Shown here: positions 15,339 through 24,559 of the stretch, piece by piece
Numbering within the stretch: the stretch's first letter is position 1
Layout: the number at the start of each line of letters is the position of its first letter
Assembly: GCF_003544875.1 (NCBI RefSeq)
Contig: NZ_CP032093.1
Location: forward strand, 1,860,001 to 1,924,000
DNA length: 64,000 nt
Direction: 5' to 3'
Source: Vibrio alfacsensis
GTDB lineage: Bacteria > Pseudomonadota > Gammaproteobacteria > Enterobacterales > Vibrionaceae
Translations under genes and position numbers: made by a program
Notes under the pieces: generated by a model
What the model saw: only the letters and a program-made list of their open reading frames with translations
Database searches by the model: none
What the model was told of the DNA's origin: nothing

Positions 15339-16300
15339 ATGAAAAGTCAATTTTTACTTAGCGTAAAAGAACACATGATCGCCCGACACTATGCAAAGAA
15401 AACGATTGAAAGTTATCTATTCTGGATCAAACGATTTATCGTATTTCACCAGTTGGCGCATCCATCCAAATTAACGGAAAACGATGTAGAACGCTTTCTA
15501 AGTCACTTAGCAATAGATGAAAAGTCGCGGTGAAAACTCAAGCCCTCGCACTTAACGCTATTTCATTTCTGTATCGTGAGTATTTTCGAATGCCTCTTTC
15601 ATTAGACATGCGCTTTCAAAAGTCCCTGACTGAGAAAAAACTCCCCGTAGTATTAACCAGAGAAGAAATGCGCCGCTTTGTCCTGCATATCGATCCAAGG
15701 TATAAACTTCATACTCAGCTTCTTTATGGTTCTGGCCTAAGGGTAATGGAATGCTTGCGACTTAGAGTTCAAGATATCGATTATGACTATGGTGCCATTC
15801 GTGTTTGGCAAGGCAAGGGCGGCAAGAATAGAACCGTGACGTTAGCAAAAGAATTACATGAGCCTTTGAGAGCTCAGGTTAATCTTGTTCGAGATTATTA
15901 CAAAAAAGACCGTCATGTCCCTGGATATGCTGGTGTCTATATTTCTGATGCATTGAGGCGAAAATACCCAGAAGCAGAAATGGATTTCAACTGGCACTTT
16001 CTATTCCCATCGACAAAGCTAAGCATTGATAAAGAAACCGACGAACTTAAACGGCATCATATCAATGAAAGTGCCATTCAAAGGTCAGTAAAACGTGCAG
16101 CGAAAGACGCTGGTATCGAAAAAACAGTCACGTGCCACACTCTGCGACACAGTTTTGCTACCCATCTTTTAGAATCGGGAGCCGATATCAGGACCGTACA
16201 AGAGCAACTTGGGCACAGCGATGTAAAAACAACACAAATCTATACCCATGTCATTGAGCGCGGAGCAGGAGGAGTATTAAGTCCCCTTTCAAGTCTCTAG
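15339..16300 (+). pseudogene. intIA: Integron integrase IntIA, frame broken by one missing base
   Basis: Tyrosine recombinase that recombines attI and folded attC sites. Codons from ATG 15339 match the Vibrio IntIA N-terminus (KSQFLLSVKEHMIARHYAKK). They stop at TGA 15531, and the remaining 256 aa continue in another frame from 15530. Restoring one G after 15524 (AAG-GTC-GCG) gives 320 aa, exactly the V. cholerae IntIA length. The catalytic set is present in the second part: Arg in LLYGSGLRVMECLRLR, H-x2-R in CHTLRHSFATHLLESGAD, the late His of EQLGHSDVKTTQ, and Tyr in IYTHV. The integron-specific insertion block is also present. As read, the gene is inactive. Confidence 0.88.
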
Positions 16301-16320
16301 TTAATAGTTTCTAGTTAAAT

Positions 16321-16377
16321 AAAAACCACGCATGGCTCGTTCTTGCGCGATTGCAACAAAATATCATGCGTGGCTTC
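16321..16377 (-). terminator. Terminator between intIA and the DUF2947 operon
   Basis: Stem CCACGCATG (16326-16334) pairs perfectly with CATGCGTGG (16365-16373). On the minus strand it is followed by TTTTTATTT, so it should terminate the operon that ends with DUF2947. The plus-strand tract is weaker. Confidence 0.75.
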
Positions 16378-16412
16378 TAATTAAGTGTACTAATACATAT
16401 TAAGTTACATTG

Positions 16413-16886
16413 TTAAGTGCGTTCGCCGAGTTTGACGTTGCCTTTGGAGTCAAACCACAACGCTTGGGAACGGCGGCGGCCAAGTAACATCGGGCCATCA
16501 TCGTAAAACAAGAAGTTTTTCCAATGCTTTTTAAACGTCGACCACTTTGTTTCGATGATATTGTACTTCTCGTAACAAAAGTAGACGGTTACATCATCTT
16601 GCCAATCAATAAATGCCGTGACTTCTTCTGGCAATTCAGGCTCGTCTGCGTCCCAAGCTGCCATCCAATCCACTGCATCTGTCCAATTAGACTCTTTCAT
16701 TGGCCAGTCTGATGAGCTCAAGCGCTCCATATCCGGACTTTGCGCACTGATGTTTTCTTTCCAAAACTGTGCTGCACGAGCCTGATTCATTGGCTTGATA
16801 AACTCCAGTTCGTCTTCCGGTACCGGCATCGACTGGTGGGTAAAAATCCATTTTCTTTGGTATTCATCCAAAGGCAAATAAGACAT
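16413..16886 (-). CDS. DUF2947 family protein
   Basis: 157 aa, acidic, Trp/Phe-rich soluble protein (SYLPLDEYQRKWIFTH, TKWSTFKKHWKNFLFYDDG, LLGRRRSQALWF). I recognise the DUF2947 family of Vibrio and relatives. Last gene of a likely operon with the HD-domain protein and rimJ; the gap to the HD gene is 13 bases. ATG 16886 has AAGGAGA upstream. No catalytic motif is visible and the function is unknown. Confidence 0.8.
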   Translation of the reverse strand: MSYLPLDEYQRKWIFTHQSMPVPEDELEFIKPMNQARAAQFWKENISAQSPDMERLSSSDWPMKESNWTDAVDWMAAWDADEPELPEEVTAFIDWQDDVTVYFCYEKYNIIETKWSTFKKHWKNFLFYDDGPMLLGRRRSQALWFDSKGNVKLGERT

Positions 16887-16899
16887 TCCGTCTCCTTTA

Positions 16900-17487
16900 T
16901 TACAACTTCAACCAACCTTTTTCGGTGGCTTCTTCAATCAGTTCCTTGGCTTTGTCCCATAAGGTAACAGAGCCAAATTCAATTCTTTTATTAATCGTCA
17001 ACGCTTGGTCACGTGTGACGTTATTCTCGATCCAACTTTGACCATTGTTGTGATAGTTCAGCAACATTGGAATTAAGCGGTCCAGCGCTTTAGCATACTT
17101 AGCATCACCTGTTTGGGCCGCTTCAAATTCGTTCCATAACGCAAGCAGCTCGTCACCTTGTTCGGTGGGTAACATACCAAACAATCGCTGCGCGGCTTTT
17201 TGCTCTTTCTCTTCTTGCCCTTTTGATGCTGCTGTATCATAAACAAAGGTATCGCCTGCGTCGATCTCTACGACATCATGGATGAGCAGCATTTTCATTA
17301 CTCGAGTGATATCGACAGGTGCATTCGCATGTTCTTGCATCAAAACAGCCATGAGTGCGACATGCCAACTGTGCTCGCCACTGTTCTCTAATCGTCCATC
17401 AGCACTTTTTATACGAGTGCGACGAAGGACACTTTTCAGTTGATCCAATTCAATCAACAACGCTATCTGCTTTTCCAATCTGTCCAT
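16900..17487 (-). CDS. HD-domain phosphohydrolase
   Basis: 195 aa. Metal-binding HD signature: His in SGEHSWHVALMA (about 38-41), HD in LLIHDVVEIDAGDT (about 69-80), and a later Asp in AKALDRLIPML. The family (YfbR/YGK1-like HD hydrolases) dephosphorylates nucleoside monophosphates or related compounds, and a role in nucleotide pool control is likely but not proven. Begins one base after rimJ ends, so it is probably translationally coupled with it. Confidence 0.85.
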   Translation of the reverse strand: MDRLEKQIALLIELDQLKSVLRRTRIKSADGRLENSGEHSWHVALMAVLMQEHANAPVDITRVMKMLLIHDVVEIDAGDTFVYDTAASKGQEEKEQKAAQRLFGMLPTEQGDELLALWNEFEAAQTGDAKYAKALDRLIPMLLNYHNNGQSWIENNVTRDQALTINKRIEFGSVTLWDKAKELIEEATEKGWLKL

Positions 17488-18072
17488 TTATCGTGCCTCT
17501 GCTTTCCAATTTGCGTTGGTCAATGAGGTCAACACATGGTCTTGCCATTCACCATTGATCAACAGATAGTTCTTTGCATATCCTTCTTTCTCAAAGCCAA
17601 CATGCTTTAGAACCGCTTCACTGCGTTTGTTATGAGGCATATAGCCAGCTTGAATGCGGTGCAGCTTTTGCACCTCAAACATGTAATCACAAGCCATCTT
17701 CAACCCGCGACGCATGTACCCTTTTCCTTGCGCATCTTCTGCAAGCGAATAACCAACGTTACACGCATAGAAAGGAAATCGTGTCAGGTTACTAAAAGAA
17801 AGCGTACCGAGCATTTTGCCAGATTCTGCATGCACAAGTAGGCAGTAATAACCAAGGCCCAATCGATGTAATTCATTAAGTTTGATCAGCTTTTGTAGCC
17901 AATCATTGACAGAATAAAAGGCTTCTTCTCGCTTGGGTTCAAAAGGCTTGAGGTATTCTCGGTTCGTTTGAAAATACTCTGCGATCATATCTGCATCGCC
18001 GATTTCAGCAGTACGTAGAAGCAAGTCGCCGTCCAACTTGTGAACGGCGATTGAGGAGCTTTTATCTTCCAT
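17488..18072 (-). CDS. rimJ: Ribosomal protein S5-alanine N-acetyltransferase-like GNAT
   Basis: 194 aa, as E. coli RimJ. Diagnostic blocks are REYLKPFEPKREEAFYS, GLGYYCLLVHAESGKMLG, GYSLAEDAQGKGYMRRGLKM (acetyl-CoA site) and AGYMPHNKRSEAVLKHVGFE with KEGYAKNYLLINGEWQDHVL. The last two are typical of RimJ itself and distinguish it from RimL. It acetylates the N-terminus of ribosomal protein S5 and possibly other targets in the cytoplasm. First gene of the rimJ-HD-DUF2947 run. Confidence 0.9.
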   Translation of the reverse strand: MEDKSSSIAVHKLDGDLLLRTAEIGDADMIAEYFQTNREYLKPFEPKREEAFYSVNDWLQKLIKLNELHRLGLGYYCLLVHAESGKMLGTLSFSNLTRFPFYACNVGYSLAEDAQGKGYMRRGLKMACDYMFEVQKLHRIQAGYMPHNKRSEAVLKHVGFEKEGYAKNYLLINGEWQDHVLTSLTNANWKAEAR

Positions 18073-18102
18073 TATGATGAATCACTTCCATTTAATTTTG
18101 GC

Positions 18103-19647
18103 CTAGTTTTTGCGAATACCGTAATCACGCAGTTTGTTCGCGATAGAGGTATGGGAGACATTCAATCGCTTCGCTAACTTACGACTTGACGGAAATGATT
18201 GATACAAACGCTCTAAAATTTGCGATTCGTAATCACGCATGATCTCATCAAGTGAACCATCAAGGTTAAGTGTCGCGCTGCTTCCGCCCATGGCTTGTGG
18301 TTGTGGCAAATTGAAGTTTTCGACTTTCAGAACATGGCCATCCATTTCGGTGAGTGCACGCAGTACCATGTTATCTAACTGACGCATATTGCCAGGCCAT
18401 TGGTAATTCGCAAGCGCATCCACCAAAGCTTCATCCAACTCAGGTTTATCTATACCAAGTTGTTGAGCGTGCTTGGTAACAAATAAGTCCAATAACGGAG
18501 CCACATCATTAGAACGCTTACGCAAAGGAGGAATATTAAGCGTTAACACATTCAAACGATAGTATAAGTCTTCACGGAACTGGCCCGCTTCGGCAAGCTC
18601 AGCAAGGTTATGCTTAGTAGAGGCGATAATACGAACATCAACGTGCATTTCATCTTCTTCGCCTACTCGACGGAAATTACCATCTTGTAAAAAACGCAGC
18701 AGTTTGATTTGCAAATGTGAACTCATCTCGCCGATTTCATCAAGAAATACGGTACCGCCATTCGCTTGTTCAAAGATGCCTTTATGGCCTTGCTCATGAT
18801 TGAATGAACCCGGCGCATGACCAAACAGCTCGGTTTCGGCCACATCGTCAGGCATAGAGGCACAACTTAGCACCAAAAATGGCTTATTTGCTCGGCTTGA
18901 ACGGCTATGACACGCTTTTGCGAGCATTTCTTTGCCTGTGCCCGTTTCGCCCTCAATTAAGAGTGGTTGATCCAACACTGACAACTTTTTCGCTTGATTC
19001 ATCAGCGCCTTATGGCGGTTAGACAAACCCACAAAATGCTCAAAGCCCAATTGGTTTTGCAGTGGCAGTGTCTCTTCAATTTGCACGCCATGTTGACTAG
19101 AGCGAATGGTCATCAGCGTGCTGGCTAGTGTCGAGTTTTGTGCTTCATCCTTGATATAGACGGGCATCAATTCAAGTATGTAATCTAAGCCATCTATCAC
19201 CAAGCTTTCACGTGTGCGCGCATTGACACCCTCGGACCAACGAGAAAAACGGACGCTTGGCAATAATGTGCCGATTTGTGTGCCTATCACGTCTTGCTTG
19301 TGCTGGCCAAGGAGAGAAAGCGCCGACATATTTGCCATATCGACTGCGCCTTTAAGATCAATCGCGAATACAGGATCAGGGAGGTTATCCACCAATGAAA
19401 GCAGTTCCGTGTTATGGCGCTCCATTGGCATAAATTGGATTTTACGTACGTCTTTTACCCCTGAAATACGACGGATTTCGGCCATTAATTCACTAAAGGT
19501 ATCAAAATCGATATCTGGGCAATTAAGGTAGATGATGCCACTGATATCGATTTCGATGCCACGTAAATCGATGCTTTTAGACGCTAAAATATCGAGCAAT
19601 TCTCGGGTTAAACCGAGTCTATCTTCACAAAAGACTTCAAGACGCAC
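18103..19647 (-). CDS. tyrR: Transcriptional regulator TyrR
   Basis: 514 aa, full length. Order of domains: ACT (about 1-70, MRLEVFCEDRLGLTRELLDI), PAS (about 78-180, NLPDPVFAIDLKG), sigma54-type AAA+ ATPase (about 205-430, Walker A GETGTGKE, Walker B GGTVFLDEIGEM) and a C-terminal Fis-type HTH (SSRKLAKRLNVSHTSIANKL). The usual sigma54-contact GAFTGA loop is degenerate (HAPGSFNHEQ), as in TyrR proteins, which work with sigma70. Binds aromatic amino acids and controls their synthesis and transport genes. A TyrR-box-like repeat lies just upstream (19670-19687). Confidence 0.96.
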   Translation of the reverse strand: MRLEVFCEDRLGLTRELLDILASKSIDLRGIEIDISGIIYLNCPDIDFDTFSELMAEIRRISGVKDVRKIQFMPMERHNTELLSLVDNLPDPVFAIDLKGAVDMANMSALSLLGQHKQDVIGTQIGTLLPSVRFSRWSEGVNARTRESLVIDGLDYILELMPVYIKDEAQNSTLASTLMTIRSSQHGVQIEETLPLQNQLGFEHFVGLSNRHKALMNQAKKLSVLDQPLLIEGETGTGKEMLAKACHSRSSRANKPFLVLSCASMPDDVAETELFGHAPGSFNHEQGHKGIFEQANGGTVFLDEIGEMSSHLQIKLLRFLQDGNFRRVGEEDEMHVDVRIIASTKHNLAELAEAGQFREDLYYRLNVLTLNIPPLRKRSNDVAPLLDLFVTKHAQQLGIDKPELDEALVDALANYQWPGNMRQLDNMVLRALTEMDGHVLKVENFNLPQPQAMGGSSATLNLDGSLDEIMRDYESQILERLYQSFPSSRKLAKRLNVSHTSIANKLRDYGIRKN

Positions 19648-19669
19648 TGAAAATATCCCAATTCACAAC

Positions 19670-19687
19670 TGTCAGGAAAAGTTGACA
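19670..19687 (-). promoter_or_regulatory. TyrR-box-like operator upstream of tyrR
   Basis: TGTCAG-N6-TTGACA matches the TyrR box form TGT-N12-ACA. The flanking palindrome is 7 bp perfect (ACTGTCA/TGACAGT). It lies 23 bases upstream of the tyrR ATG, suggesting autoregulation as in enteric bacteria. Confidence 0.6.
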
Positions 19688-19747
19688 GTAGTTTCTACCA
19701 TGCGTGGAATGGCGTCAAGCAATCCTCTTCATCAAAGGTGATATTGA

Positions 19748-20787
19748 TTACGGTTTCATCGTAATTGATGCAACTTTCGCCACGACTTCTTTACGAATCG
19801 TACCCAATTTGACTTGTCGCTCTGGGTACCAAGGTAATGGGCGTAGCAACGCCATGGCTTTTAGACCTAAACGAGCCGTTAAGATACCCACGCCCAAGCC
19901 TTGCCCTGCCCTCGCCGAGATTTTTCCAGCCAAGTCCATAGACATCAGATCCATACTTGCATCGATTGCCAGTTCACTCGCGCCCGCAGCCGCCATATTC
20001 ACGAACACCGCGCGCAGCAATTTAATACGAGAGGCATAACCAAGTTCTACGCCGTACACTTTAGATAAGTTGTCGATCATCTTGAAATTTCGCCACGCCA
20101 CCAGCAACATGTCAGCCGCCGCTAATGGGCTTACGGCGACCAATGCTGCAGATTCTGTCGCATGTTGCGAAACGATCTTAGTGGCAAGTTTATCTTGTTG
20201 GCTGACCACCATTGAATCATACATATCAAGAATTTCAGCATCACTATGGGCTGGATTAACACTGTTTTTCCAGCGGTCAAAGCCTGGATTTTCTGCCAGT
20301 ACACCACTTTGCTCCGCGACCTTTTCGCAAAATGCTTTACCTTTACCCACACTCTGACTATCGATCAGTGCTTCACTCTCTTCCTGCACACTGAAGTGGT
20401 GACGAAGCTTGCGTAACTTCCAAAGCTCCTTACCTAGCGCGCCTAAACCAAAAGAGGCGATCGTAGTGACAAAACCCGCCCACCCCAAAGCAAGCCAGTC
20501 TGCGGTTTGAACAGCCGTAATCACTGAGTCCACCGCTTGCCACCCAACAAGGCCTGCAAAGTCGCAAACAAACTGGCTGTCAGCCATTTACGGCCGGATT
20601 TCGGGCGAATAACCTGCTCCAGTTGTAACTCTTGCTCGGTTTCTTCTTGATGCTCTTGAATCTCAACAGGTACGAAAGTTTCTTTTTCGCTGAACGTCTT
20701 TTGAGCGGTCAGCTCAGGAGAACACTCGACTTCTTCCCGGTGCATGACCTTTTCTGAGAAGACTTGTTTTTGTTTCAGATCGCTCAT
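19748..20787 (-). pseudogene. ycjF: YcjF/DUF697 family membrane protein, frame broken by one missing base
   Basis: The N-terminal 88 codons from ATG 20787 (acidic, Glu-rich: VEIQEHQEETEQELQLEQV) run into the wrong frame after WLTASLFAT. The rest continues from the frame that reads [13 protein letters not shown]. One extra A at the run 20558-20560 (T on the coding strand) joins them into 346 aa, the family length. Hydrophobic helices lie at about 75-125 ([18 protein letters not shown]) and there is a C-terminal DUF697 domain. The ATG overlaps the stop of ycjX by 4 bases, the same order as ycjX-ycjF of E. coli. Inner-membrane protein of unknown function associated with stress operons. Confidence 0.85.
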
Positions 20788-22160
20788 TTCAATTTATCTC
20801 CCAACAAGTATTCCAGTGCTTTATCTAAGCGAATGTGTTTCATCGGCTCGTCACTCTCTGATGGCATCGGACGGAAAGAAGTAAAGTCAAAACCACTATT
20901 TTGCCAGTAGGCTGAATTTGGGAGTTTCTTCGGTACTTCGCCAGGAAACATGGTCATGGTTTCCCCCTCGATTGTAGTGCCTTGGAGTGCAGGCACCGTC
21001 TTATCTCCTGATGCAATAAAACCAGAAGTCGTTGCTTGAATCGATGCAATGCTCATGCAGCTCATTTCAATGTTCTCATAAGCTGCGGTTTGCCACGCAG
21101 GGTGTACCATCTGTTGCAACAACGATACCAAGTGTGGGTGTTGATCGGGTGTAACGTGATCGGCTTTGGTTGCTGCAAACAGGACTTTGTCAATTTTCGG
21201 CGAAAACAAACGGCGTAAAAAGCTACTGCGACCATAACGGAAACTGTGCATAATTTGCTCAAGTGCTTGCCGCATATCATAAAAGGCTTCATCACCTGCA
21301 TTAAGCGGCTGCAAACAATCCACGAGCACAATTTGACGATCAAACGTCGAAAAATGGTGCTTATAGAAAGCTTTCACGACTTTTTGTTGATACTCGTGAT
21401 AGCGCGCTTCTAACATGGCTAAATTACTGCCTTTTACGGGTTTAGATTCTGAGTTAAACCGACACGGGAAAAACTGCAGCACGGGCGCGCCAGCTAACTC
21501 TCCAGGCAGAACGAAACGACCGGGCTGAACCCAATGCAACCCCGCCTCTTTACACGCATGCAGATAATCCGTGTAAGCTTGTGACACTTTTTCAAGTTGC
21601 TTTTCATTCACATCAGCGTCTAAATCAACCTGCTCAAGCGCATCAAGCCACTCACTAGCAAGATCGCTTCGCTGGCCTTTCAGTGCTTCAAACTGAGAGC
21701 GAGACCAAGTAGTAAAATCCATGTCTAACAATGGCAAATCAAGCAGCCATTCACCCGGATAGTCAATAATATCGACATTCAACACGGCCGTTTTGCTGAG
21801 CAACTTTTTGGTCGTTTTTTTCGGCTTGTATTTCAGCGCCAAACGAATCTCACTCACATCACGAGTCGGAATCGGCCATTGAGGCGGCGTGGCATGAATT
21901 TGATTCATTGCGTCATCGTAAGCAAACCGAGGCACCATCATGTTGGCTTGGGGTTCTCGCTTTGCACCAATCAAACGTTTGTCTCTGGCGGCAGTAAGCA
22001 GTGGCAAATTATCGTGAGTGGCAGTATGCAGCAGTTGATTGACCAGCGAAGTAATAAAGGCCGTTTTGCCCGCACGAGATAATCCTGTTACGGCAATCCG
22101 CACGTTGGAATCCATACCTCGGCTAATAAAATCATTCACTTCTTGCGTTATTCTTTTCAT
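20784..22160 (-). CDS. ycjX: YcjX family GTP-binding protein (DUF463)
   Basis: 458 aa from ATG 22160 (MKRITQEVNDFISRG), the start matching E. coli YcjX. A start at 22205 would add 15 residues and lacks support. P-loop GLSRAGKTAFITSLVNQLL is at about 27-45, a switch-like DIIDYPGEWLLDLPL at about 130-145, and later KIDKVLFAATKADHV supplies the TKAD base-recognition motif. Forms a two-gene unit with ycjF (4-base overlap). The family is a stress-linked GTPase partner of YcjF with poorly defined cellular role. Confidence 0.92.
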   Translation of the reverse strand: MKRITQEVNDFISRGMDSNVRIAVTGLSRAGKTAFITSLVNQLLHTATHDNLPLLTAARDKRLIGAKREPQANMMVPRFAYDDAMNQIHATPPQWPIPTRDVSEIRLALKYKPKKTTKKLLSKTAVLNVDIIDYPGEWLLDLPLLDMDFTTWSRSQFEALKGQRSDLASEWLDALEQVDLDADVNEKQLEKVSQAYTDYLHACKEAGLHWVQPGRFVLPGELAGAPVLQFFPCRFNSESKPVKGSNLAMLEARYHEYQQKVVKAFYKHHFSTFDRQIVLVDCLQPLNAGDEAFYDMRQALEQIMHSFRYGRSSFLRRLFSPKIDKVLFAATKADHVTPDQHPHLVSLLQQMVHPAWQTAAYENIEMSCMSIASIQATTSGFIASGDKTVPALQGTTIEGETMTMFPGEVPKKLPNSAYWQNSGFDFTSFRPMPSESDEPMKHIRLDKALEYLLGDKLK

Positions 22161-22257
22161 TCTTGTTATCTCATCAAGTCTTGCTACGCAGTGTAATTTT
22201 ATCAACCTTAATCGAAGATGAACAAAACATTCACTGCAAACTATGCCTACATAAACG

Positions 22258-22285
22258 AAAAAGCCCCTGAGAACATCAGAGGCTT
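22258..22285 (-). terminator. Terminator of the small membrane-protein gene
   Basis: On the minus strand AAGCCTCTGA, loop TGTTC, then TCAGGGGCTT followed by TTTCG. It lies 25 bases beyond the stop of the gene at 22311-22496. Confidence 0.8.
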
Positions 22286-22310
22286 AAAGAATTATTTAAA
22301 TCGCTGGAAA

Positions 22311-22496
22311 CTAATCTTCTTCTATCAACTTGTAGATAACAAACAAAGCGATTTCTAGAATCAGCCACAATACACAAGTAATGGTTACGTATTTTTCATT
22401 GAAGATACTGATACCATGAAGAATCAAGTCGTAGCCCACAAAGCCACCGATCACAACAGCAAGAACGATTTGTAGAATCTGAATAAAACGAGGCAT
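22311..22496 (-). CDS. Small two-helix membrane protein
   Basis: 61 aa with two hydrophobic helices, about 5-27 (IQILQIVLAVVIGGFVGYDL) and 38-57 (ITCVLWLILEIALFVIYKLI). It has AGGAGA 5 bases before ATG and its own terminator, so it is a real gene and probably a single-gene unit. No family or function recognised. Confidence 0.75.
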   Translation of the reverse strand: MPRFIQILQIVLAVVIGGFVGYDLILHGISIFNEKYVTITCVLWLILEIALFVIYKLIEED

Positions 22497-22568
22497 GTCG
22501 TCTCCTAATTATAGTCAGCATAACAACATCGTTTGCTATGCCTATAAATGTATATCCCTAATTATATA

Positions 22569-22600
22569 GACAAAAGTGCGGCTTTCGCTGCACTTTTGTC
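22569..22600. terminator. Bidirectional hairpin downstream of the fumarase gene
   Basis: GACAAAAGTGC (22569-22579) and GCACTTTTGTC (22590-22600) form an 11-bp perfect stem whose arms carry the T run. It lies between the fumarase stop and the next start and may terminate fumarase transcription. The distance from the stop is 134 bases. Confidence 0.55.
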
Positions 22601-22733
22601 AATTGTTTGCTAGTTAAATCAGCACCTTGTCACATTCTCTTAGTTGAAACAAATCAAATCTCTCGGTCGAGACTAATAAAATGAGGCTATTTAAGAGCGA
22701 TTTAATCGCGAAACAACATAATCATCGTGCAGG

Positions 22734-24251
22734 CTAAGCTTCCATCTCTTGGATTTTTACTTTCCAAGTATCAGGTCCAATTTGGTGCGCGTTTACTCCG
22801 TTTGAATCCACTGCAACGGTGACTGGCATGTCTTCCACTTCAAACTCATAAATCGCTTCCATACCTAAATCTTCAAAGGCAACCACGCGTGCTTTCTTGA
22901 TCGCTTTTGCAACCAGGTACGCAGCGCCACCGACGGCCATGAGGTAAACCGCTTTGTGGTTCTTGATCGACTCAACCGTCGCAGGACCACGCTCGGCTTT
23001 GCCTATCATCCCCATGATGCCGGTTTCTTCGAGCATCATGTCGGTAAACTTATCCATTCGCGTTGACGTTGTCGGTCCTGCCGGGCCTACCGCTTCATCA
23101 CCCACCGCATCAACCGGACCAACGTAGTAAATGAACTTGCCTTTGAAATCCACGCCAGCTGGTAGCCCTTCACCCGCTTCTAGCATGCCTTGAATACGTT
23201 TGTGCGCAGCGTCACGCCCCGTCAGAATTTTACCCGATAGAAGAACCGTTTCACCCGTCTTCCATTCTTGTACATCTTCTTGGGTTACTGTATCTAAGTT
23301 CACGCGACGTGTGTTCTCGCCGGCCTCCCAAGTGATGTCTGGCCAATCTTCTAGCTTCGGCGGCGTAAGTTCTGCCGGACCACTGCCATCGAGAGTAAAA
23401 TGAACGTGGCGCGTTGCCGCACAGTTAGGAATCAAACACACTGGCTTAGAAGCAGCATGCGTTGGCGCGGTTTTGATTTTCACATCAACAACCGTTGTTA
23501 GACCGCCAAGACCCTGGGCACCAATACCCAGTTTGTTCACGCGATTGAAGATATCAAGACGAAGCGCTTCTTCTGCGTTTTGCGGGCCACGATCAATCAA
23601 CTCTTGGATGTCGATGTGCTCCATCAAGGACTCTTTTGCCAATACGGCGGCTTTTTCTGCCGTACCACCAATACCGATACCCAGCATCCCTGGAGGACAC
23701 CAACCTGCTCCCATCGTTGGTAGCGTTTTCTCTACCCATTCTGCGATATCATCTGATGGATTTAACATCACCATCTTGGTTTTGTTTTCGCTGCCGCCAC
23801 CCTTTGCTGCAATTTGAATTTCAACCGTATTACCTGGCACCATATTGATGTGCACAACCGCTGGCGTATTGTCTTTGGTATTGATTCGCTTACCTGCTGG
23901 GTCCATCAAAACCGAGGCACGCAATGGGTTATCCGGATTGGTATAAGCTTGTCGAACGCCTTCATCGACCATTTGCTGAACCGTCATGTCGGTAGAATCC
24001 CACTGCACACCCATACCGATATTAACGAAACACGTTACAATGCCGGTGTCTTGACAGATCGGTCGATGTCCCTCTGCTGACATACGAGAGTTAATCAGAA
24101 TCTGTGCAAGCGCATCTTTCGCGGCTTGGCTCTCTTCTCGGTAGTAAGCTTTCTCAAGCGCTTGAACAAAGTCTAGTGGGTGGTAGTAAGAAATATACTG
24201 TAGCGCATCAGCAACACTGCTGATGACGTCCTGCTTGCGTATTACCGTCAT
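22734..24251 (-). CDS. fumA: Class I fumarate hydratase (Fe-S)
   Basis: 505 aa from ATG 24251 (MTVIRKQDVI); the upstream MRHA at 24263 is possible but less usual. The three cysteine contexts that bind the [4Fe-4S] cluster are HRPICQDTG (C66), GAGWCPPGMLGIG, and KPVCLIPNCAATRH. The C-terminal beta domain (VGPVDAVGDEAVGPAGPTTS) is complete. Catalyses fumarate to malate in the TCA cycle in the cytoplasm. The cluster makes the enzyme oxygen sensitive. Monocistronic, divergent from pabB. Confidence 0.95.
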   Translation of the reverse strand: MTVIRKQDVISSVADALQYISYYHPLDFVQALEKAYYREESQAAKDALAQILINSRMSAEGHRPICQDTGIVTCFVNIGMGVQWDSTDMTVQQMVDEGVRQAYTNPDNPLRASVLMDPAGKRINTKDNTPAVVHINMVPGNTVEIQIAAKGGGSENKTKMVMLNPSDDIAEWVEKTLPTMGAGWCPPGMLGIGIGGTAEKAAVLAKESLMEHIDIQELIDRGPQNAEEALRLDIFNRVNKLGIGAQGLGGLTTVVDVKIKTAPTHAASKPVCLIPNCAATRHVHFTLDGSGPAELTPPKLEDWPDITWEAGENTRRVNLDTVTQEDVQEWKTGETVLLSGKILTGRDAAHKRIQGMLEAGEGLPAGVDFKGKFIYYVGPVDAVGDEAVGPAGPTTSTRMDKFTDMMLEETGIMGMIGKAERGPATVESIKNHKAVYLMAVGGAAYLVAKAIKKARVVAFEDLGMEAIYEFEVEDMPVTVAVDSNGVNAHQIGPDTWKVKIQEMEA

Positions 24252-24339
24252 TGCATGCCTCATTATTGTTATGCTTTGCTTCCATTATTGGCTTGGCTTC
24301 TGTCGTCTTTATTGAGCTTACTGCTCTCAATGAGCATAT

Positions 24340-24386
24340 TTTATAACGGCTTGTTTTTTAGACTTTTATAAACAAGCCGTTATAAA
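24340..24386. repeat. 17-bp perfect inverted repeat between fumA and pabB
   Basis: TTTATAACGGCTTGTTT (24340-24356) and its exact complement (24370-24386) are separated by 13 bases. It lies between divergent genes, so it is not an obvious terminator. It could be an operator, a small-RNA hairpin or a miniature repeat. Confidence 0.8.
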
Positions 24387-24559
24387 TATTCGTCGAACGG
24401 CTGATATCGACACACGATTCAAAGAAGTTGGCCTTTCATATAGTAAAACCACCTTTAAGCCTTTGTATAGAGGTAGTTTGGCTATACAGACGTTTATGAT
24501 ACTCTTGCTGCCCATCACATGCCATGCAGTGAACGAACTCTTTGTCACAATTTAAACAA

